Part shown: in pieces, positions 1-7,121 of the stretch
Layout of the letters: each line of letters starts with the position of its first letter
Numbering within the stretch: position 1 is the first letter of the stretch
Assembly (NCBI GenBank): GCA_018065815.1
Contig: JAGHSP010000231.1
Location: 1-14,396, forward strand
Source of the DNA: Candidatus Sodaliphilus limicaballi
GTDB taxonomy: Bacteria > Bacteroidota > Bacteroidia > Bacteroidales > Muribaculaceae
Direction: 5' to 3'
Length of the DNA stretch: 14,396 bases
Position numbers and translations under genes: made by a program
The notes under the pieces: model-generated
The model's input: only the letters and a program-made list of their open reading frames with translations
The model's database searches: none
What the model was told of the DNA's origin: nothing

Positions 1-99
1 GTCAAGCAGTCTGTTGCCAGCAAGGTGCTTGAGAACGGCCAGGTATTTATCATCAAGAACGGCGTTAAGTACAACACTATGGGCCAGAGAGTGAAATAA
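1..99 (+). CDS. C-terminal end of a secreted/surface protein (partial)
   Basis: Reading frame 1 is open from the window edge to a TAA at 97-99 and gives the last 32 residues of a protein whose start lies outside. The tail has the pattern ENGQVFIIKNG..YNTMGQRVK. Tails like this (a gain/Gly-rich strand, then a Tyr-Asn-x-x-Gly-Gln ending) are common at the C-termini of large exported Bacteroidales proteins, where they resemble a sorting or anchoring segment; this comparison is from memory. The gene is closed by a strong terminator. Nothing can be said about its main domain. Confidence 0.75.
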   Translation, partial: VKQSVASKVLENGQVFIIKNGVKYNTMGQRVK

Positions 100-117
100 A
101 CCCTCTACCCTAGCTCC

Positions 118-152
118 AAGGGCAAGCCTCACATCACAGGCTTGCCCTTTTT
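118..152 (+). terminator. Rho-independent terminator after the left-edge gene
   Basis: A perfect 12-bp stem (AAGGGCAAGCCT at 118-129 with AGGCTTGCCCTT at 138-149) closes an 8-base loop and runs into a T-rich tract. It sits 18 bases after the TAA of the plus-strand gene. Confidence 0.93.
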
Positions 153-325
153 ATTTCTTTATTGCTGTCCGGTCAAAATTGTGAGAGTTGTTCTAACTTC
201 TCCAAACACTGCCAGTTACGACACTTTGGTATAACCGGTGCACAGAGGCCACAGAGAAAAAATTTTCATCTGCGTAATCTGCAAGAGATATTGGTGTAAT
301 AAGTCTGCTGTATCAGACAGACTAT
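153..325. other. Intergenic spacer with repeat-like fragments
   Basis: No gene is visible. ATTGCTGTCCGGTCAAAA at 161-178 nearly matches a second copy at 6749-6766. At about 239-289 there is a run with CACAGAGGCCACAGAG followed by ATCTGCGTAATCTGC, in which ATCTGC is repeated around GTA; very similar wording is scattered through many environmental and gut genomes, as far as I recall. The spacer separates two convergent transcription units. Confidence 0.5.
302..323 (-). terminator. Possible weak terminator hairpin after fmt
   Basis: Read on the minus strand, AGTCTG and CTG pair with CAG and CAGACT, giving a 9-bp stem with one bulged T and an ATA loop, 2 bases after the fmt stop codon. The following bases (TATTACACC) are only weakly T-rich, so termination strength is uncertain. 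Confidence 0.45.
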
Positions 326-1288
326 TTATTTACATATATGATTGAGAGTGAAACCTCGCATGAAGGCATCGGCCTCCATGCGTTTTTTGCCGGCTAGCTG
401 AAGCTGCTTTATTTCCAGCCAACCGTCGGCACACGCCACTCGCATAGTCTTGCCATCGGCCTTGATTGTGCCTGGGATGAGATCCTGGGCAGGCTCGGGT
501 TCGCCGGTCTCATATATCTTGATCACGCTCTCTGTACCCTTGTCATCGACCAGCGTGGTCCACGCAGCAGGATAGGGCGAAAGACCGCGTGTGTGGTTAT
601 AGACCTCCTCGGCAGTACGCGTCCAGTCGATGCGGCATGTCTCTTTGAAAATCTTGGGAGCAGGAGTGGGTTGCTCGCCAGCAGTGAGCATCTGGTCTTG
701 CGGAATAGCCTTCACCTCGCCTGCCACGATAGAATCTACCGTGTTAAGCACCATGCCAGCACCCAGCGTCATGAGACGGTCATAGACCACGCCCACATTG
801 TCCTGGCGGCCAATCTCGATGCTACGCTGTTCTATCACGTCGCCAGTGTCGATCTCATGTTTAAGGAAGAAAGTGGTCACACCAGTCACCTTGTCGCCGT
901 TCATCACCGCCCAGTTAATGGGCGCTGCGCCACGGTATTTGGGCAGCAGCGACGCGTGCAGGTTGAACGTGCCCATGGGTGGCATGCCCCACACCACCTC
1001 GGGCAGCATGCGGAATGCAATCACGATGAACAGATGGGCATCGAGCGAGCGCAGTTCATCGACAAACGCTTCGTCTTTGAGCTTGACAGGCTGCATCACA
1101 TGCAACCCCTGCGACACTGCATACTGCTTGACGTCGCTCTCAAGCAGGTGACGGCCACGACCGGCAGGCTTGTCGGGAACTGTGACAACACCCACCACAT
1201 TATAATCATTCTCCACAAGTGCCTTGAGACTCTCAACGGCAAACTCGGGAGTACCGAAGAATACTATCCTTAAATCTTTCTTTTCCAT
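326..1288 (-). CDS. fmt: Methionyl-tRNA formyltransferase
   Basis: Transfers a formyl group from 10-formyltetrahydrofolate to Met-tRNAfMet, making the initiator tRNA for bacterial translation; cytosolic. The 320-residue length is normal. The N-terminal formyltransferase domain starts with RIVFFGTPEFA (residues 7-17), has the hallmark NLHASLLPKYRGAAPINWA from residue 109 (catalytic Asn109 and His111), and EIDTGD at 145-150 with the expected catalytic Asp. The C-terminal OB-like domain (about 205-315) carries the usual YNHTRGLSPYPAAW segment. The ATG at 1286-1288 is the only sensible start, giving MEKKDLRIVFFGTPEF. It is the last gene of the minus-strand cluster with tsaC and the ClC gene, an order I recall as common in Bacteroidales. 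The 116-base gap from the ClC stop contains a heptamer array. Confidence 0.97.
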   Translation of the reverse strand: MEKKDLRIVFFGTPEFAVESLKALVENDYNVVGVVTVPDKPAGRGRHLLESDVKQYAVSQGLHVMQPVKLKDEAFVDELRSLDAHLFIVIAFRMLPEVVWGMPPMGTFNLHASLLPKYRGAAPINWAVMNGDKVTGVTTFFLKHEIDTGDVIEQRSIEIGRQDNVGVVYDRLMTLGAGMVLNTVDSIVAGEVKAIPQDQMLTAGEQPTPAPKIFKETCRIDWTRTAEEVYNHTRGLSPYPAAWTTLVDDKGTESVIKIYETGEPEPAQDLIPGTIKADGKTMRVACADGWLEIKQLQLAGKKRMEADAFMRGFTLNHICK

Positions 1289-1333
1289 AATTTCTTTTAC
1301 GATACGCTTTGCTACGATACGTTCGCTACTATA
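1289..1333. repeat. Two imperfect copies of a 15-bp direct repeat upstream of fmt
   Basis: TACGATACG occurs twice, 15 bases apart (about 1300-1308 and 1315-1323), in the leader or promoter-proximal region of fmt. No TAnnTTTG promoter box is clear here, so fmt may be read from upstream. Confidence 0.45.
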
Positions 1334-1356
1334 ACGTTTTCTAGTCCATTACTTCT

Positions 1357-1405
1357 AAACTCTCATCTCTCAACTCTAAACTCTAAACTCTCAACTCTAA
1401 ACTCT
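1357..1405 (-). repeat. Heptamer minisatellite, 7 copies, touching the ClC stop codon
   Basis: Seven contiguous 7-bp units of the form MAACTCT on the plus strand (one unit CATCTCT), that is AGAGTTK on the ClC sense strand. The array runs from the first base of the ClC TAA codon into the fmt upstream region. One unit gives GAGATGAGAG, the same wording as the array at 14091-14160. Confidence 0.95.
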
Positions 1406-3225
1406 TAATCATAAGAGTAATGCTTCAATACCTGGCGGTAGGAGTTGAAAATCTTGGATTTCGACACAAATCCCACGTATTTTCCGTCTTCGACCACGGG
1501 AAGGTTCCATGCGCCGGTGTCGTCAAATGTCTTCATCACTTGCTCCATGCTTGTGCCTAGCTCAAGTTTGGCGGGAGGTATAGCCATGAAACGGCTCACA
1601 TACATGCGACGGTAGAGGTCGGGGCGGAACATGATGTTGCGTATGTCGTCGAGCTGCACCACGCCCACAAGCACTCCCTTGTCGTCAATCACGGGGAACA
1701 GGTTGCGATGGCTCTGCGAGATGGCGTCAACCATGTCTTTGAGGCTCATGTCGGGCTTTACGCTCACAAAGTCGGTCTCAATGACGCTGTCCATCTTGAG
1801 CAGGGTGAGCACGCTGCGGTCCTTCTGGTGCGTGAGCAACTCACCGCGCTGCGCAAGGCGACGAGTATAGATGCCATAGGGTGTGAAGATGCGGCAAGTG
1901 CCGTAGGACACCACCGACACGATGAGCAACGGCAAGAACAGCGAGTAGCCTCCTGTCATCTCGGCTGTGAGGAAAATAGCCATGAGCGGCGCATGCATCA
2001 CGCCTGCCATCACGCCTGCCATGCCCATGAGCGCAAAATTCTTGGTAGATAGCGGCAAGTCGCCCATCCACCCCAGGGTATTGAACAGATAGGCAAAGAA
2101 GAAACCTGCCATGCAGCCCACATAGAGCGACGGAGCGAACGTACCGCCCACACCACCGCCGCCATTGGTAGCACTAGTGGCAAACGCTTTCATCGCTCCC
2201 AGCATGAAGATGAACAACAGCACGAACCAAACGTTGCCGCTGCTGCCCACAAACATGCTATTGTCGAGCAACATGCTGGCTTCGCCCTTGAGCAAGTGGT
2301 TGATGGCACCGTATCCCTCGCCATAGAGCGGCGGGAACACGAAGATGAGCGTGCTCAACACCAGTGCGCCCAGAATGTAACGGTAACGCGGTTTCTTGAT
2401 GCGGCCGAATATGCCTTCCATCATCTCAATGGCCTTGCTGAAGTAGAGCGACACAAAACCGCAAAATATGCCCAGCAATATCACATAAGGAATGCGGCTG
2501 GTGAAGAACGGGGCATCCTGCGTGAACAGGAATTCCACGTTATAACCTGTGAATATATATGACACTGTGGCACCCGTTACCGATGCTATGATGAGCGGCA
2601 TCGCCGACCCTGCCGTGAGGTCAAGCATGAGCACCTCTATGGTGAACAGCAGTCCGGCAATGGGGGCTTTGAAGATGCCCGCAATACCTGCCGCAGCACC
2701 GCACCCCACCAGCAGCATGAGCGTGTGGGGCGACAGACGGAACTGCTGGCCCAGGTTAGAACCAATGGCAGCTCCTGTGAACACAATGGGACCCTCGGCT
2801 CCCACCGATCCGCCGAAACCTATCGTCATCGACGAGGCAACCAGCGACGCATACATATTGTGTATTTTGAGTCGGCTCTTCTTGAGCGCGATGGCATAGA
2901 GCACACGAGTCACACCGTGCGAAATATTGTCGCGCACCATGTAGCGCACATAGAGCGCTGCAAGCAGAATACCCACAAGCGGGAAAATGAGATACTGGAA
3001 ATGAATCTCGGTCCACTGTGTCGAAGCCTCGACCAGACCAGCCATCCATCCAATGAGGAACTTGAGCAACACCGCAGCAAGTCCCGATGCTATGCCCACG
3101 ATCAAAGCGAGGATTACCACGAAGGTGCGTTCCTCGATGTGAGCTTCACGCCAGGCAAGCAACCGCATGAACCATTCGTGCGACGGTCCATAAGTGCGCT
3201 TTTTCTTACTTGTGAATTCTTCCAT
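1405..3225 (-). CDS. ClC-family chloride channel/transporter with C-terminal CBS domain pair
   Basis: An inner-membrane anion channel or Cl-/H+ antiporter of 606 residues. The membrane part (about 35-455) has many hydrophobic helices. The anion-pathway motif GAEGP at 142-146 supplies the gating glutamate Glu144, and GGTFAPSLYVG at 360-370 is the second signature. Tyr453 in PYGIYTRRL sits where the conserved pore tyrosine is expected. Two CBS domains fill about 475-595. The usual GSGIP loop is replaced by SHGVTRV at 102-108. The internal proton glutamate position (after IE in LLFTIEV) is Val198, as in true channels. The ATG overlaps the upstream gene's stop by one base (TAATG), implying translational coupling. 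The protein is larger than CBS-less ClCs; the transported ion is inferred. Confidence 0.95.
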   Translation of the reverse strand: MEEFTSKKKRTYGPSHEWFMRLLAWREAHIEERTFVVILALIVGIASGLAAVLLKFLIGWMAGLVEASTQWTEIHFQYLIFPLVGILLAALYVRYMVRDNISHGVTRVLYAIALKKSRLKIHNMYASLVASSMTIGFGGSVGAEGPIVFTGAAIGSNLGQQFRLSPHTLMLLVGCGAAAGIAGIFKAPIAGLLFTIEVLMLDLTAGSAMPLIIASVTGATVSYIFTGYNVEFLFTQDAPFFTSRIPYVILLGIFCGFVSLYFSKAIEMMEGIFGRIKKPRYRYILGALVLSTLIFVFPPLYGEGYGAINHLLKGEASMLLDNSMFVGSSGNVWFVLLFIFMLGAMKAFATSATNGGGGVGGTFAPSLYVGCMAGFFFAYLFNTLGWMGDLPLSTKNFALMGMAGVMAGVMHAPLMAIFLTAEMTGGYSLFLPLLIVSVVSYGTCRIFTPYGIYTRRLAQRGELLTHQKDRSVLTLLKMDSVIETDFVSVKPDMSLKDMVDAISQSHRNLFPVIDDKGVLVGVVQLDDIRNIMFRPDLYRRMYVSRFMAIPPAKLELGTSMEQVMKTFDDTGAWNLPVVEDGKYVGFVSKSKIFNSYRQVLKHYSYD

Positions 3226-4643
3226 TACATACCACGTCCGGTCAACACAATCTTCACCGTATAGACCATAATCTTAAAATCATTTAGCATCGACATGTTC
3301 TCAAGGTAGAGCAAGTCGTAATTGAGGCGTTCGAGCATCTCTTCCAAATTCTGCGCATATCCAAACTTTACCATACCCAGCGAGGTTATGCCTGGTCGCA
3401 CTTGTCGCAACAGGGCGTAGGATGGCACTCGCTTGATAATCTGGTCGATGTAGAACTGTCGCTCGGGGCGCGGTCCCACTATCGACATGTCGCCACGCAG
3501 CACATTCCAGAACTGCGGCAACTCGTCGATGCGATACTTGCGCAAGAACACGCCCAGGCGCGTGATGCGCGGATCGTCTTCACGCGACAGTTGCGGGATG
3601 CCCTCGGCCTCGGCATCGCACACCATAGTGCGGAATTTAATTATCTTGAAGGGTTTGTTGTGGTAGCCCACACGTTCCTGCGTGTAGAACACCGGTCCCT
3701 TGGAGTCTAGCTTGACCATCAACGCTACGATGGCATAGACAGGCACCAGAATCAGCACCACGATAGCCGACACCACGATGTCGAGCAACCGTTTCATGTT
3801 TTTCTCGCCCTCGCTCATGTTGCCTCTCGACACATCGACAAGCGGGTCTCCCACCATGTCGCTGATGCGCACCTGCGACAGCAGCAGGTTCATGCTGCCA
3901 GGGGTGACCTTGATGGGCAGGTTCAGGGCAAACAGGCTGTTGATGGTGTTGAGCACAGTCTCGCTATCCTTGCGCGTGGGCACAACGATAAGCTCCTGAA
4001 TTCCTTGCTTTTCACACACACGCTCTATATCATCAAGTTCATAGCAAGGCAGCTGCACGTCCTTCACATCGTTCTCGTGCGGAATGCTCACGAACCCCAT
4101 GATCTCGTAGCCCAGAGAGTTTTTCATTGAGTTGAGCTTTGAAGCAAACGCCACAGCGGCTGCACCGCGCCCCACAATGAGGGTCTTGAAACTCCACTGG
4201 CGGTGCTTGATGCGATGAGACGTGACTGTCGTGATGCACATGCGCACCGAATAGACGCATGTAAAGATAGCCACAATGAGCAACAGTATCATCTCATAGT
4301 TTTGCAGGCGATGCCACACCACATCGTTGATGAGTGCCAGGAAAAATATCAAGAACGCATTAACCACCGAGCACCACAACGTGTTGAAAAACTCATGCAG
4401 TCGCGACTTGCGGAACACCTCGTTGTAGTAGCCCGACAGGTAATTGACAGCCATCATGATAATAGGGAACACAACCTGTCCCACGACCACCATGCGTGTC
4501 GACAAGAAGTTTTCCAACGAGTGGTATGTTCCTGAATGCACACCCATGTAATATCGCAAGCAGTTACAGGCAAGCCATGCGATGTTGCTCATCACAAAGT
4601 CACCTGCAAGATATTTCATGCGTTGTATTCTCTCACTAATCAT
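3225..4643 (-). CDS. Polyprenyl glycosylphosphotransferase (exopolysaccharide/capsule initiating enzyme)
   Basis: Long-form (WbaP/WcaJ-like) enzyme that transfers a sugar-1-phosphate from a nucleotide sugar to undecaprenyl phosphate, starting a surface polysaccharide. The 472 residues show about four N-terminal membrane helices (13-33, 50-72, 90-108, 117-135), a Rossmann-like middle domain (about 151-245, LIVGRG at 155-160), a membrane segment at 285-312, and the catalytic domain with KFRTM at 336-340, nearby acidic residues Asp343 and Glu345, and a conserved block from RIDELPQFWN at 371 to VGPRPE at 394. No other glycosyltransferases lie nearby, which is odd for this class. It overlaps the ClC start by one base. 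ATG at 4641-4643 is used; Met9 is an alternative. The sugar is unknown. Confidence 0.94.
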   Translation of the reverse strand: MISERIQRMKYLAGDFVMSNIAWLACNCLRYYMGVHSGTYHSLENFLSTRMVVVGQVVFPIIMMAVNYLSGYYNEVFRKSRLHEFFNTLWCSVVNAFLIFFLALINDVVWHRLQNYEMILLLIVAIFTCVYSVRMCITTVTSHRIKHRQWSFKTLIVGRGAAAVAFASKLNSMKNSLGYEIMGFVSIPHENDVKDVQLPCYELDDIERVCEKQGIQELIVVPTRKDSETVLNTINSLFALNLPIKVTPGSMNLLLSQVRISDMVGDPLVDVSRGNMSEGEKNMKRLLDIVVSAIVVLILVPVYAIVALMVKLDSKGPVFYTQERVGYHNKPFKIIKFRTMVCDAEAEGIPQLSREDDPRITRLGVFLRKYRIDELPQFWNVLRGDMSIVGPRPERQFYIDQIIKRVPSYALLRQVRPGITSLGMVKFGYAQNLEEMLERLNYDLLYLENMSMLNDFKIMVYTVKIVLTGRGM

Positions 4644-4697
4644 GTTTTTATGAAGTTAAGAAATTAAGAGTTTTAGAGTTTAAGATGTCCAAAAGTA
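4644..4697 (-). promoter_or_regulatory. Candidate promoter of the glycosylphosphotransferase gene
   Basis: On the minus strand TACTTTTG (4690-4697) matches the Bacteroidetes -7 box TAnnTTTG and would give a leader of roughly 40 bases. No TTG is seen at the -33 distance because that stretch is the octamer array. A plus-strand fragment TTAAGAGTTTTAGAGTTTAAG near 4665-4685 resembles the heptamer array wording. The gene may also be read through from tsaC. Confidence 0.45.
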
Positions 4698-4784
4698 AAC
4701 CTTTAAACTTTTAAACCTTTAAACTTTTAAACTTTTAAACTTTTAAACCTTTAAACCTTTAACCATTTAAACCTTTAAACTTTT
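4697..4784 (-). repeat. Octamer minisatellite, 11 copies, touching the tsaC stop codon
   Basis: Eleven contiguous 8-bp units AAACYTTT (one unit AACCATTT) fill 88 bp. The array begins within the tsaC TAA codon and ends exactly at the candidate -7 box of the glycosylphosphotransferase gene. On the sense strand it reads AAAAGTTT/AAAGGTTT. Confidence 0.97.
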
Positions 4785-5343
4785 ACCGGATAATCTTGAA
4801 CGTGCCGTCGCTGCTCAACTTGATGATGTTAGATGCAGCGTGTTGAGTTTCCTCGTCCTGCCTGTAATTCACCACATAGTCCACACCGTCCTTAATCACA
4901 TCGCTCACCTGGGCAAACGATGCCGGTGACGGTTGTCCGCTCACGTTGGCGCTCGTAGAAACAAGCGGACGTCCTAAGAGTTGGCACAGCTTGTGAGTGA
5001 ACGGTTCCTGGGTCACCCTGATGCCCAGGCTGTCGTTCTCGCCCAGCAGACATGGAGCCACGTTGAAAGCTCCGTCATAGATAATGGTGAGCGGCTTCAC
5101 CGCCACGTCCATGAGTTCACGTGCCATGTAGGGCACGTCCACCACATAGTGGTCAAGGTGCTCGGCACTGTCAAGGAGCACGATGAGCGCCTTGTTGTCG
5201 TCGCGTTGCTTCAAGGCATACACTCGCTTCACGGCAGCCGCATTGGTGGCGTCGCAACCCACTCCCCAAATGGTGTCGGTGGGATAAAGTATCAAGCCGC
5301 CTTTACGCAGCACTTCGAGGCATTTCTTTATATCTTCGTCCAT
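4783..5343 (-). CDS. tsaC: Threonylcarbamoyl-AMP synthase (Sua5/YciO/YrdC family)
   Basis: Makes L-threonylcarbamoyl-AMP from threonine, bicarbonate and ATP, the first step of t6A modification of tRNAs decoding ANN codons; cytosolic. With the ATG at 5343 the protein is 186 residues, the short TsaC form without the Sua5 extension. Hallmarks are GGLILYPTDTIWGVGCDA near the start, KQR at about 45-47 and the STSANVSG motif at about 129-136. An in-frame upstream GTG (5404-5406) would add 21 residues, but that stretch contains a TAACTTTG promoter box and the extension lacks family similarity, so the ATG is preferred. First gene of the minus-strand cluster. YciO-like paralogues cannot be fully excluded. 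Confidence 0.92.
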   Translation of the reverse strand: MDEDIKKCLEVLRKGGLILYPTDTIWGVGCDATNAAAVKRVYALKQRDDNKALIVLLDSAEHLDHYVVDVPYMARELMDVAVKPLTIIYDGAFNVAPCLLGENDSLGIRVTQEPFTHKLCQLLGRPLVSTSANVSGQPSPASFAQVSDVIKDGVDYVVNYRQDEETQHAASNIIKLSSDGTFKIIR

Positions 5344-5394
5344 ATAATCAAGCTTAAACCAGCGCCCGACCGCAGTCGAGCACAGTTCTTCACG

Positions 5395-5413
5395 CAAAGT
5401 TAACACAAAGATA
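5395..5413 (-). promoter_or_regulatory. Candidate tsaC promoter (-7 boxes)
   Basis: Two TAnnTTTG boxes on the minus strand, TAACTTTG (5395-5402) and TATCTTTG (5406-5413), stand about 50-65 bases before the tsaC ATG. No clear TTG is present at -33. This is the main argument against the upstream GTG start. Confidence 0.6.
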
Positions 5414-5489
5414 TGTTTTATAAAAGCATTTTTAATAAAATTTTTACTTTATCATTAAACAAGCCACACTTTATTTCGTCTAAATGTTG

Positions 5490-5497
5490 TAACTTTG
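5490..5497 (+). promoter_or_regulatory. Candidate promoter (-7 box) of the FMN-binding protein gene
   Basis: TAACTTTG matches the Bacteroidetes -7 consensus and would start transcription near 5502, leaving about 20 bases before the ATG at 5522. A -33 TTG is not evident. It is divergent to the tsaC promoter. Confidence 0.6.
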
Positions 5498-5521
5498 CAC
5501 CCAACAAAAGACTTCAACAAT

Positions 5522-5929
5522 ATGAAATTCTACAAGACAATGGCTGTTGCAGCCGCCCTGATGCTCATTGCCTGTGCACAGGCCGACGCTAAAACTGCAC
5601 CCAAGAAGAAAAGTTCCCCCAAAGCTCAAGCCGAGCAGGTAATCTTCACTGGTGAACTTGCCAAGAGGGTTATAGGCTATTCCAGCACTACACCGCTCAA
5701 CATCACCATCAAGGACGGCAAAATCGCCAAGATAGAAGCCCTGCCCAACAAGGAGACACCGCAGTATTTCAAAAAAGCGGCAACCAAGGTGTTTGCCCAG
5801 TATGAAGGACTTACCATCGACCAAGCGCTCAAACTCAAGGCCGATGTCGCTACTGGTGCCACATATTCATCAGAAGCACTAATCAAAAACATCCAAATGG
5901 GACTGCAACAAGCCCCAGGGAAAAAATAA
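5522..5929 (+). CDS. Exported FMN-binding-domain protein (predicted covalently flavinylated)
   Basis: A 135-residue exported protein with one FMN_bind domain. The N-terminus is a signal peptide; LIAC at 15-18 fits a lipoprotein signal with Cys18 as the lipid site, although cleavage after ADA at 21-23 is also possible. A Lys/Pro/Ser-rich linker follows (24-38). The C-terminal part carries DVATGAT at 108-114, an exact match to the ApbE flavinylation motif Dxx(S/T)GAT, so Thr114 is the likely phosphoester-linked FMN site. Related domains occur in RnfG and NqrC and in extracellular electron-transfer proteins. Here the domain stands alone with no redox gene nearby. ATG 5522 is chosen because an upstream in-frame TTG lies inside the -7 box. 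Twelve bases separate it from the methyltransferase gene, so they are probably co-transcribed. Confidence 0.85.
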   Translation: MKFYKTMAVAAALMLIACAQADAKTAPKKKSSPKAQAEQVIFTGELAKRVIGYSSTTPLNITIKDGKIAKIEALPNKETPQYFKKAATKVFAQYEGLTIDQALKLKADVATGATYSSEALIKNIQMGLQQAPGKK

Positions 5930-5941
5930 CCACATCGCCCC

Positions 5942-6742
5942 ATGCCTGTCATTGAAATCACATCGCTCGCCCACCCTGGCGTGGAAGTTTTCAGCACACT
6001 CACCGAGGCACAATTACGCAACCGCCTTGAACCCGGCAAGGGCATCTTCATAGCCGAGAGCCCCAAGGTGATCAACGTGGCACTCGACGCGGGATATGAA
6101 CCACTGTCGCTCATGTGCGAGCGCAAGCACATCACTGGCGATGCCGCACGCATCATCGAGCGTAGCGGCGATATTCCAGTATATACAGGAGAGCGCGACC
6201 TGCTAGCGTCGCTCACTGGCTATACCCTCACCCGCGGTGTGCTGTGCGCAATGCGTCGCCCTGCCCCGCCCAGCGTGGCGCAGGTGTGCGAGGGTGCCCG
6301 ACGAGTGGTAGTGATTGACGGTGTTGTAGATACAACCAACATCGGAGCCATATTCCGTTCAGCCGCAGCACTCGGTATCGACGCGGTGCTGCTCACTCCC
6401 GACTCGTGCGACCCGCTCAACCGTCGTGCTGTGCGAGTGTCGATGGGCAGTGTGTTTCTCGTGCCCTGGACATGGGTGAGCAACGATCTGCACGAACTCA
6501 CCGACATAGGGTTCAAGACGGCAGCGATGGCATTGAGCGACAACTCGATAAGCATCGACAACCCACTGCTCACACAGGTTGATCGGTTGGCAATAGTCAT
6601 GGGAACAGAGGGCGACGGGCTCCCCCAAGCCACCATCGACCATGCCGACTATGTAGTGCGCATTCCCATGGCACACAACGTTGACTCACTCAACGTAGCA
6701 GCCGCTGCCGCAGTAGCCTTCTGGGAACTGCGCGCAAGATAA
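5942..6742 (+). CDS. TrmH/SpoU-family RNA 2'-O-methyltransferase
   Basis: SPOUT-superfamily methyltransferase that transfers a methyl group from S-adenosylmethionine to a ribose 2'-OH of rRNA or tRNA. The 266 residues divide into an N-terminal L30e-like substrate-binding domain (about 15-110, with FIAESPKVI) and a C-terminal knot domain. Motif 1 is NIGAIFR at 133-139 (catalytic Arg139 expected), motif 2 is IVMGTEGDGL at 218-227, and motif 3 is IPM...SLNVAAAAAV from 241 to 258. The length fits RlmB/TsnR-like enzymes. The substrate base cannot be fixed from sequence alone. It follows the FMN-binding gene by 12 bases and starts at ATG 5942. Confidence 0.94.
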   Translation: MPVIEITSLAHPGVEVFSTLTEAQLRNRLEPGKGIFIAESPKVINVALDAGYEPLSLMCERKHITGDAARIIERSGDIPVYTGERDLLASLTGYTLTRGVLCAMRRPAPPSVAQVCEGARRVVVIDGVVDTTNIGAIFRSAAALGIDAVLLTPDSCDPLNRRAVRVSMGSVFLVPWTWVSNDLHELTDIGFKTAAMALSDNSISIDNPLLTQVDRLAIVMGTEGDGLPQATIDHADYVVRIPMAHNVDSLNVAAAAAVAFWELRAR

Positions 6743-6811
6743 TTTATTATTGTTGTCCGGTAAAAAAAGAAAATTTTTTTATTTTGATTTTTATACTTCG
6801 CTTAGAAAATA

Positions 6812-6826
6812 GCTTGCTCTGCAAGC
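6812..6826. repeat. Triloop hairpin GCTTGC-TCT-GCAAGC
   Basis: Perfect 6-bp inverted repeat around a 3-base centre. It is followed by AAAA and lies between convergent genes. Confidence 0.8.
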
Positions 6827-6865
6827 AAAAATGGAATTACCTCGCAGATAGTGCATTATCATTTT

Positions 6866-6880
6866 GAGGACAGAGTCCTC
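6866..6880. repeat. Triloop hairpin GAGGAC-AGA-GTCCTC
   Basis: Perfect 6-bp inverted repeat around AGA, with a TTTT tract before it and CATTTT after it. Confidence 0.8.
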
Positions 6881-6904
6881 CATTTTAAGGGAAGTTCACT
6901 GGTC

Positions 6905-6934
6905 GCAGCACGGGCTTTGCCCACTTACCGCTGC
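6905..6934. repeat. Nested hairpin, GGGC-TTT-GCCC inside GCAGC/GCTGC
   Basis: The inner 4-bp stem (6912-6922) has a TTT loop; the outer 5-bp stem is separated from it by unequal single-stranded segments. Confidence 0.6.
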
Positions 6935-7121
6935 TCACTCCCTTGAGCACGGTTCTTGGCGCGAGCCATAAACCTAAAAAATCATTTTCTTTTTCCTACA
7001 CAACCAAGCCCCCCTTTCTGACAATGGACTATATATTACGGTGTTTGAGGATGTTGGGGCTAATGTTGTGACTTTTAGCGGACTCTAATATTTGCTGTAT
7101 TGCGACTACAAAGATACCAAA

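Larger units (their letters stand above)
6743..7121. other. 379-base gene-free stretch rich in small hairpins
   Basis: No coding frame is convincing. The left end has ATTGTTGTCCGGTAAAAA (6749-6766), matching a copy near 161. The middle has three 3-base-loop hairpins (listed separately), an inverted pair AAAATGGA/TCCATTTT (6828-6835 and 6879-6886) that encloses one of them, and GCAGC/GCTGC (6905-6909 and 6930-6934) enclosing another. The right part (about 6965-7100) shows nothing recognisable. The genes on both sides point inward (convergent), so both need to terminate here, but no classical stem plus T-run is seen. Confidence 0.6.

Noticed and set aside
593..1273. Long plus-strand frame opposite fmt
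   Set aside because: Antisense shadow of a clear fmt gene with no recognisable protein features; the same applies to long frames opposite the ClC, GH35 and GH43-like genes.
5344..5406. GTG start adding 21 residues to tsaC
   Set aside because: The added stretch contains TAACTTTG and is not like the family N-terminus.
7109..7116. TATCTTTG on the minus strand just after the GH35 stop as a promoter
   Set aside because: No -33 TTG at a suitable distance and no gene or RNA visible downstream.
6743..7121. Hidden small gene or riboswitch in the convergent gap
   Set aside because: No sustained reading frame and no fold matching a riboswitch I know; only short hairpins.
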